Below, piece by piece: positions 57,861-64,000 of a DNA stretch of 64,000 bases. This DNA comes from Dysidea avara. Lineage: Eukaryota > Porifera > Demospongiae > Dictyoceratida > Dysideidae. The position numbers were made by a program, and so were the translations under genes. Position 1 is the first letter of the stretch. Each line of letters opens with the position of its first letter. The stretch spans positions 3,030,926 to 3,094,925 of the forward strand of contig NC_089281.1 in the NCBI RefSeq assembly GCF_963678975.1, given 5' to 3'. The notes under the pieces were generated by a model. The model made no database searches, was not told the DNA's origin, and worked only from the letters and a program-made list of their open reading frames with translations.

Positions 57861-59059
57861 GTGTCCTTAGAAGATGTGTCACATGTGCCAAGACATCGGG
57901 AAAAGCGTATAGAACTCCTGATCCACCACCATTACCCAAGATACGTGTTGGACAACCAAGACCATTTGCTGTCACAGGGGTGGACTTCACTGGGGCACTC
58001 TATGTCAAGGAGTCCAATGGTGAGCAGAAAGCATACATCTGCCTTTTCACGTGCGCAAGCACTAGGGCAATTCATTTGGAGATTGTGACAGATCTATCCG
58101 CAGAAACATTTCTGTTAGCCTTTCGACGATTTGCCGGTCGCAGATCTATTCCTTCAGTCATGCTCTCAGATAACGCTTCCACTTATCTTGCCGCCGCGGA
58201 GGAATTGAAGATGTTGTTCGAGTCTGATGTCATCAAAGAAGCATTGGGACGCCAAGGTGTTGATTGGCAATTCATACCAAAACGTGCTCCGTGGTATGGG
58301 GGATTTTGGGAGCGGTTGATAGGGTTGACAAAGCAGGCCATCAGAAAGACTCTTGGTAGAACATTCATCTCTCTTGATCAGCTACAAACTGTAGTGATAG
58401 AGATTGAGAGTATGCTTAATGACAGACCCCTTACCTATGTGAACTCTGATCTACAAGATCCTCAGCCGTTGACACCCTCTCACTTGCTATATGGCAGAAG
58501 GATTCAACAAGTTCCTCATCCCCTCAATGACCCAGAAGAACTGACTGACCCGACGTTTATGTATGGTACAGACCTTAGGAACAGAGTGAACAAGCTCGCA
58601 CAGTTAATGGAACACTTTTCATCACGTTGGAAGAGAGAATACTTGACTTCCTTGAGAGAATTTTACAAGACATCAAAACGAAGCAGTAAACAACTGATTA
58701 GAACAGGAGATGTTGTGATAGTTCATGAGGATAATAAGTCAAGACTTCATTGGAGATTAGCTGTAGTGGAAGACCTTATCAAGGGGAATGATGGTCAAGT
58801 ACGTGCTGCACACATCAGAACAAGTAACCACAAGACAACGCGACCTGTTGCCAAGTTATTCCCATTGGAAGTGCACAGTAAAACTACTCCAGAAGAAGCT
58901 GATCAGTCTAGTACTAGTACTGAATCCCAACTGAGTACAGCTGCTACTGAAACAGTTCGTGTGCGTACAATGAGAGCTGCTGCTGCAAGAGCACTCCAGA
59001 GAATGAAGGAGTGGAATGGAGCACTTGGCCCGCCCCCGGAGAATGTAGTGAACGACTGA
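57830..59059 (+). CDS. BEL/Pao integrase and C-terminal domain
   Basis: A 409-codon frame. The ATG at 57830 is internal; in life this was the tail of the polyprotein. It carries the second half of the HHCC zinc domain (CVTCAK), then the retroviral-type integrase core with the D, D, E residues in VDFTGA (about residue 51), LSDNAST (about 113) and GGFWERL (about 161). A C-terminal domain follows with GDVVIVHEDN, WRLAVVEDLIKG and VRAAHIRT, as in BEL/Pao integrases (DUF5641-like). The role was insertion of the cDNA into the chromosome. The stop TGA (59057-59059) lies inside the 3' LTR. All catalytic residues appear kept. Confidence 0.93.
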   Translation: MDPSIRQRVRSVLRRCVTCAKTSGKAYRTPDPPPLPKIRVGQPRPFAVTGVDFTGALYVKESNGEQKAYICLFTCASTRAIHLEIVTDLSAETFLLAFRRFAGRRSIPSVMLSDNASTYLAAAEELKMLFESDVIKEALGRQGVDWQFIPKRAPWYGGFWERLIGLTKQAIRKTLGRTFISLDQLQTVVIEIESMLNDRPLTYVNSDLQDPQPLTPSHLLYGRRIQQVPHPLNDPEELTDPTFMYGTDLRNRVNKLAQLMEHFSSRWKREYLTSLREFYKTSKRSSKQLIRTGDVVIVHEDNKSRLHWRLAVVEDLIKGNDGQVRAAHIRTSNHKTTRPVAKLFPLEVHSKTTPEEADQSSTSTESQLSTAATETVRVRTMRAAAARALQRMKEWNGALGPPPENVVND

Positions 59060-59226
59060 GACATTTAATAGAATGTAACTTTAATTAGAGTGTTCTTAAT
59101 ATAGTGTATGATCACGTGTATCAATTGTTGCAGTGTGTGTTGTAGCGTGTCCTTTATTATCCGATCAATCACACTGGTACGAGTGGTTCTTACCAGTTAT
59201 CGAACCTCCAGTCCGTCGTCACGACA
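59044..59226 (+). repeat. 3' LTR of the BEL/Pao element
   Basis: 183 bp, identical to the 5' LTR except for one G/A difference in the ACGRGTGG segment. Preceded by a weak purine stretch (CCGGAGAA) where a polypurine tract is expected. Followed by the GTACT duplication. Confidence 0.96.
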
Positions 59227-59613
59227 GTACTGTAGTCATTGAGATAGTGTTATAATGTAATCTAAATTTATTTTCTCAAATGTTACTATGCTTATATACT
59301 ATAGTAACCATGGTAACTAATGTTTGTTGGTAAAATGTTGCCTATCTCCTTAATGAGCAAATGTTCGAATTTTCAGACATTTGTCCCATCACTAGTTATT
59401 TTACAGATCAATTACTAGTAATGGCTCTAACCACCAGTGTCTAGATCATAGACTACCCTGATTATGAAGGTGTCCTGGTTTTCCAGGTACATTGATGTGC
59501 AATGAGATTTTGTAGAACCTTTAGCTGCTGGTTAATGTGTTTTATAGTGCATGCCAAACTTGTTACCTAAGTTTAGATTGACCACACAATTAACATGTTG
59601 TGTTTCTTGACAG

Positions 59614-59767
59614 GTCCAGTGAAATTCAGAAATTGGAGGAAGGCATCCCATCAGATGACAAATGGAAGATTCGCAGACTGCCTTGGTTACACCCCACCCC
59701 CATCCCCTTCTTGGCAGCACTGAGGATTGGTGTCCTGTCAAGTACACAATGGCAGATCCAACATTAA
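59614..59767 (+). CDS. Candidate terminal exon, function unknown
   Basis: TTTCTTGACAG at 59603-59613 is a good 3' splice site. The following frame reads SSEIQKLEEGIPSDDKWKIR and continues to TAA at 59765-59767 (about 50 codons), with no ATG needed. The first half is charged and protein-like, the second is proline-rich and less convincing. No upstream exon was identified. It could be a fragment of a host gene or of an old element. Confidence 0.22.
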
Positions 59768-59899
59768 GAAGCAAAGCCAATGATCGTTCTTAGTTGTCTA
59801 CCAACATGGGACAGTGGTTTATTTTAAAAGTGCACTTTGTGAAATACTGTATTGTTGTATGTATCAATTATTAGCTTGCGTGACATGTGATGTTAATCG

Positions 59900-60540
59900 C
59901 TAGCCGTCTGGCTTTACTGTGCATGAGCACCTTTACGTCAGAAAGTTAAGTACGAATTGGGAGTGAAAATGTCTACACGAATGAAAGCAATCACGTGATA
60001 TTACATGGGTGGCGCTAAATGGAATTATACTGAAAACACTCTCCCTAGGGAAGTTACGTTCTTCACGCTTTCACAATACGTTTATATGAGTGTTGGGTCA
60101 GTGTCCACGCCGCGTCTTTAAAAGTTATCGTATGGATTAGGCGTTTGGTAAACAAAATCCGCTGTACAGGCAATCCAGTACTAGAAAACTCCTGTACCAG
60201 TATTACTCCACAAAAGGCAGTTACATTCAATGATAATTATGGCGATAACACTAACACAAGCCGAGATATCGGAGTAATGAAGTGAATTTGGTCTTATTTT
60301 CGCGGTTGCGACAAGATAGCCACTCATTTACAATTCCGGCGCCCGCTGTGCAATACATTTCTAATGGGAATGATTTGTAATTCAGAGTTAAAATTGCGAA
60401 ACCGTCCCTACACGTAAATAACTCACGGTAGTAGCCGCGCGCGTTTTATTTGTGGCGTGCGCTTTGTAGTTTCTTGGCCGTGCGCCTCACTATCGTGAGT
60501 CTTGATTCCTTAATAAAAAAAACCTTGGAATTCAACACTC
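59900..60540. other. Relatively CpG-rich patch, no gene
   Basis: CG dinucleotides are denser here than in the AT-rich surroundings (CGGCGCCCGC at about 60338, CCGCGCGCG at about 60436). This might mark a promoter or simply an unmethylated or recently inserted segment. No open frame or TIR pair was recognised. Confidence 0.3.
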
Positions 60541-60599
60541 CGCACTCCACATAATATAAAGTTCTTGCTCACATTAGTAAGTCTATTAATACATGGATG

Positions 60600-61110
60600 T
60601 TTATATGAATACCCTATTAGAGTATATTTGACTGTTCTATTGGAGTATATAGGTGACTGCTCTATTGGAGTATCTCAATCTCATGTCCCATCTGTGGATC
60701 CTTCCCTGAGAAATGAATGTGTTAGTTTTATATTGTTATTGTGCTGTACTGTGTGCTGTTACTCACTCAGTTTGTGCTACCAAACTTAGTGTGTTAGAAA
60801 CCTTAGGAATCTAGGTTCCTGAAACCCTTGCATGGGAACTCCCCTTACCTACACCCCTGATACAAGAACAATTAGAGATATTTCAGTGGCTGGAGGCTAC
60901 ACCCTCAGCACCCATCATCTGCCATCTGTAACTCTGGCAGAACTGCTGTTGGAAAACCCTTTGAAAAAGCTCCCTGGCCGTGACAGGGGCCAGGTGTAGG
61001 AAGAGGGGCTTCCAAGGTTTCAGGAAACCCCTTTGAAATTAAAGTTGACAGCAGGAATTGAATACACCATTAATTAGTTTAGCAGCACAGAAGTAGCTAG
61101 TGAGTAATAA
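60600..61110. repeat. Dispersed repeat with CTCTATTAGAG variants, copies B and C
   Basis: 60640-60795 is the inverted partner of 47083-47260, with palindrome variants at about 60613, 60634 and 60660. About 61020-61110 repeats the GGAAACCCCTTTGAAATT and AGCAGCACAGAAGTAG words in the other orientation. The following minus-strand frame of 134 codons (61039-61443) overlaps this repeat and is not credible as a gene. Confidence 0.55.
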
Positions 61111-61443
61111 CATTATATGGAAAATAAGATTTTTATTCAAAATAGCGTAGAATTTCAGAGTTTTTAGCAAGAAATTTATAGCCAGACATGTATATACACT
61201 ATAACATTTAATGCAGAAAATGCAAACTGGCTGACTGGAGTATGAGCCTATACTAGCTTTTAGCTCCTTACATGATGCATCCTTATATACTTTAAGCCAA
61301 TTAATGTTTTGATTGTTCACAAATGCTATGTATTTGAAAAAAGTATTATAGCTACTATGATTCTCAGTAAAGAATTCTATAGTAGCTACTACAACATGAA
61401 TGAAGCAAATGTAGGACCAATTTATATTTGTTAATAGATACAT

Positions 61444-63800
61444 GCAATAGAATTGCTAATGTGATTTGCAATATGTTGTCCTTTTAATGTAACTTCTAGA
61501 ACCAAAATCTTTGGAATAAAAAAATTCCAAATTTTAGTTCCAGTATTTACACTAGCACAGTGTGTGAATGAATCATGATCATGCAGGCATTTTGAAGCAA
61601 TTATAAAATTTAAAGAATAAGAAATTATTTGCACTCTGCACATTGTGGTGAAAATATTCTAATATAGCAGTCAGAATTCTAATGAACTTCCTGTCTTAGA
61701 CAATGGCATTCAGAGAATGCTTTAATGTATAGTGGCATAGCCTCTAAAATTAGCCAAATCATACACTTTTTCATAAACTTTCCACATAAATAGCATTCCT
61801 CATGACATGTATTTTTTGATATAGTGCCATCACAGATTTGACCTTTGGTGACCTATATGGCAATTTTTTTTCCCAGAAATTTGATCAATTCTGTCTTTAT
61901 CTAAATTTGATCATTTCTGTTTTATCTCCCTGAGGCATTAAATGGAGTTTAACTAGTTAAACTAGGTTAATGTTGCAGTTGAGCATGTGTGAGTGTAATA
62001 TAATAGTCACTAACCCGAAGCTCCACCATGACTGGAGGGAAGATTGGGCAGGCACACACGTGAGAAGGGTTGGCAATAATTTGGAGAATAACATTGCGCA
62101 TGCGTTACAAGGAAAAGGCACGTGGAGAGGTGTTAGAACGCATGGTGCTACATGGCATAGTGAATCTTGTCCCACCCACACCACTCCCCTCTACCAACTA
62201 TCTCATATTAGCATTTTAGAAGACGATAATCACAAAGGGATTGTTGGGTGGGGTTTAATGTAATGTATTGTCCAAAAAAAATTAATAACGGGGTGTGGGG
62301 AGGTGAAGCATGCACCCCAGATAGTCCCAGCAGGGAGCTTAGTAAATCCCCCCATTTTTTTCCTTGTCTATTCCATCTTGAGGCTAGCTCAGGGTGTGAC
62401 AGTGCAGGGTTTCTATTAAGAATATTGTGGCATGCAGAAATTCTTGTGGCTTCAGAGAATGTTAGAATCCCCAAGCATTCCTACCTCCTAGCCTTTGTAG
62501 TAAGACATGCTGTATACATCATGTAAAATTGTTGAAAAGGGGCCTATTTGAGAATTAATAGGAGAATCCATGGAACCCTGCACACCTACCAAAACAACCA
62601 CCATCTGTTGATGGTGGAAACCCACTCACAACAGGGTAAGCGCTGCTGACCGGATTAAACTGACAAGCAACATTAATTGATGTGTTAAAACATGGTACCA
62701 AAGTAAACATCTTCAAGTGTTGAACAAAACAACTTGGTTTTATTTGAAGTTAATAGGTAATTCCATTTTGAAGTTATGATCACTTTTATTAGCTGTAAAA
62801 TTCTCTAAGTTTATCTGTCTTGTGTAAATCACCCATGTGGAGGTTAATTATCTCAAAATTCATGGGTAATATAAATGATCATAACTGTGGAATGAAATTA
62901 GTCAGGTTCACTATGTCAAAAAATACACTTTCGTTCAAACTTTATGGGGATTAGTAAACCTATACATTTTTGGAAAGCTCAGTTAGAGCATGAGGAATCT
63001 GAAAATCAATGTTTACATGTGCTCAGATTCCTGCAAGGTCAGCATTTTTTAAATTTCAAAGTGACAGCTAAAAATAACAAATTTCTAATACATCAAGTTT
63101 AATTTTGACATAAAAGTTTAATAAATGGATTCAACAAATTCTCTGGTGACATTTTTACACCAGTTAACCATGAATAATTGAAAGTTTTTGCAAAGGGAAT
63201 AGAAGAATGCCCATTATAATTTATATGCTGCAGTAATTCAGGAATAATTTACAGTGAAAAAAGTTAACGAATATTCTGGGTGCAAAGTGTAACTGGTGCA
63301 ATGTATGATTTGACTTCTAATAAAATAGTTCAAGCCTGAAAATTTAGATACTCTAATAGAGCAGTCATATAATCTAGTAAAACAGTCAACTTTTGAGCCT
63401 ATTTTTTTGCTAATGTGTTTATGCATGTTTAGCATAATAACATTATTATTACTAGAAAAATTTTGAAAGAATTTTCATTTTCAAAGACAGTAGTTGGAAT
63501 TTGCTTAATACAGTAGTTTTAAAATAACAATTGGCAAGAACGAATTCACGCTGATCATCAAGAGCAATTTTTTTTGCACCAGACAGACTTGCACCAACAA
63601 ATTAAAATTGATATAATTATACACAATCTTGAAAATTAGTATCCACTGTAAATCCAATGAAAATTTGCTTTTCAGTGACAGAATTATTGTATATCAGACA
63701 TATTCAAAGATTGCCATTGTCGGCAAATTGGTTCTTATCCAAAAATAAACAAAGGGCATTTGGCACATCTAGCCAAGACATTATTAATGACTGGCTCACA
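61444..63800. other. No supported gene
   Basis: AT-rich with overlapping short frames on both strands (for example around 62000-62520) and none recognisable. One palindrome pair lies at about 63350. No RNA gene or paired terminal repeat was found. Confidence 0.35.
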
Positions 63801-63804
63801 AGCA

Positions 63805-63950
63805 GAGTTGGGGTAGTTACTTCAGAAATGTAACTAGTTACTAGTTACACATTACTTTTATCCCATGTAACTTAGTTACAGTTACAGTTACTTTTCAAAA
63901 GGTAACTAAGTACTCTAGTTACTAGTTACTTTCGTAGTATAAATTATGAC
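63805..63950. repeat. GTTAC/GTAAC-rich element end
   Basis: Dense TAACTAGTTACTAGTTAC words, many self-complementary, start after AGAGTTGGGGTAGTTAC. A weaker version occurs at 25950-26040. This style of subterminal repeat is common at the ends of some DNA transposons. The partner end would lie beyond the window. Confidence 0.45.
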
Positions 63951-64000
63951 TTGTTTTTAACTTTTGTAACATGAATTTTGCTCAGATATGCATCATTAAG

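Larger units (their letters stand above)
52833..59226 (+). mobile_element. BEL/Pao LTR retrotransposon
   Basis: Two 183-bp LTRs (TG...CA), a GTACT target duplication (52828-52832 and 59227-59231), a primer-binding region and a Gag-Pol frame ordered Gag, protease, RT, RNase H, integrase. That order and the A17-type protease and DUF1759-like Gag identify BEL/Pao. There is no envelope-like frame. The LTRs differ at one position (about 52967 versus 59178), so insertion is recent. Length 6394 bp. Confidence 0.97.

Noticed and set aside
52833..59226. Deaminase-type G-to-A hypermutation of the BEL/Pao element
   Set aside because: Only one LTR difference and one stop are available. That is far too few to infer an editing process.
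61039..61443. 134-codon minus-strand frame as a membrane protein
   Set aside because: Hydrophobic bias is expected from AT-rich DNA. The frame overlaps a dispersed repeat, and nothing supports expression.

Overview
The window looks like a repeat-dense, AT-rich region of an animal genome. A marine invertebrate, most plausibly a sponge, fits best: there is a BEL/Pao LTR retrotransposon (a metazoan lineage), a pogo-type transposase gene with introns of only 47-48 nt, several LINE lineages, and crowded short TIR elements. The species assignment is inference. No bacterial operon, no CRISPR array, no rRNA or intact tRNA gene, and no confidently recognised host gene were found.

Layout. Bases 1-19533 are one uninterrupted tandem satellite, all in one orientation. 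Its monomers are about 175-190 bp, punctuated by a distinct unit of about 141 bp at 16 places, which gives higher-order repeats of 0.7-2.35 kb. The first 5.2 kb is duplicated almost exactly at 5760-10990. The array stops at a 1.5 kb element with 14-bp terminal inverted repeats (19534-21054). From 21 to 33 kb there are LINE relics (21.45-23.4 kb and 32.1-33.2 kb, both minus strand) and a run of small non-autonomous DNA elements, several with clear target-site duplications.

From 33.6 to 41.0 kb is a set of nested insertions. An older dispersed repeat is split by a foldback-like element with arms of about 380 bp. That element holds a LINE reverse-transcriptase fragment and a 4.7 kb pogo element (36242-40954, TA duplication). 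The pogo transposase gene (minus strand) can be followed from a Psq-type helix-turn-helix through a DDE domain to a C-terminal PHD finger. It is interrupted by a Harbinger-like MITE and a CACTA-like MITE, each at a precise target duplication. From 41 to 52 kb there are more LINE and SINE pieces, three copies of a family with 5-bp target duplications (one nested in another), a 780-bp near-perfect hairpin, and a hAT element nested in an older MITE.

Bases 52833-59226 are a young BEL/Pao retrotransposon with 183-bp LTRs differing at one base, a GTACT duplication, a long Gag-protease-RT-RNase H frame, one in-frame stop and one frameshift before an otherwise well-kept integrase frame. The last 5 kb holds only dispersed-repeat fragments and one weak candidate exon. 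A short odd-centre palindrome (CTCTAATAGAG with conserved flanks) recurs in about nine clusters across 42-63 kb inside otherwise different elements.
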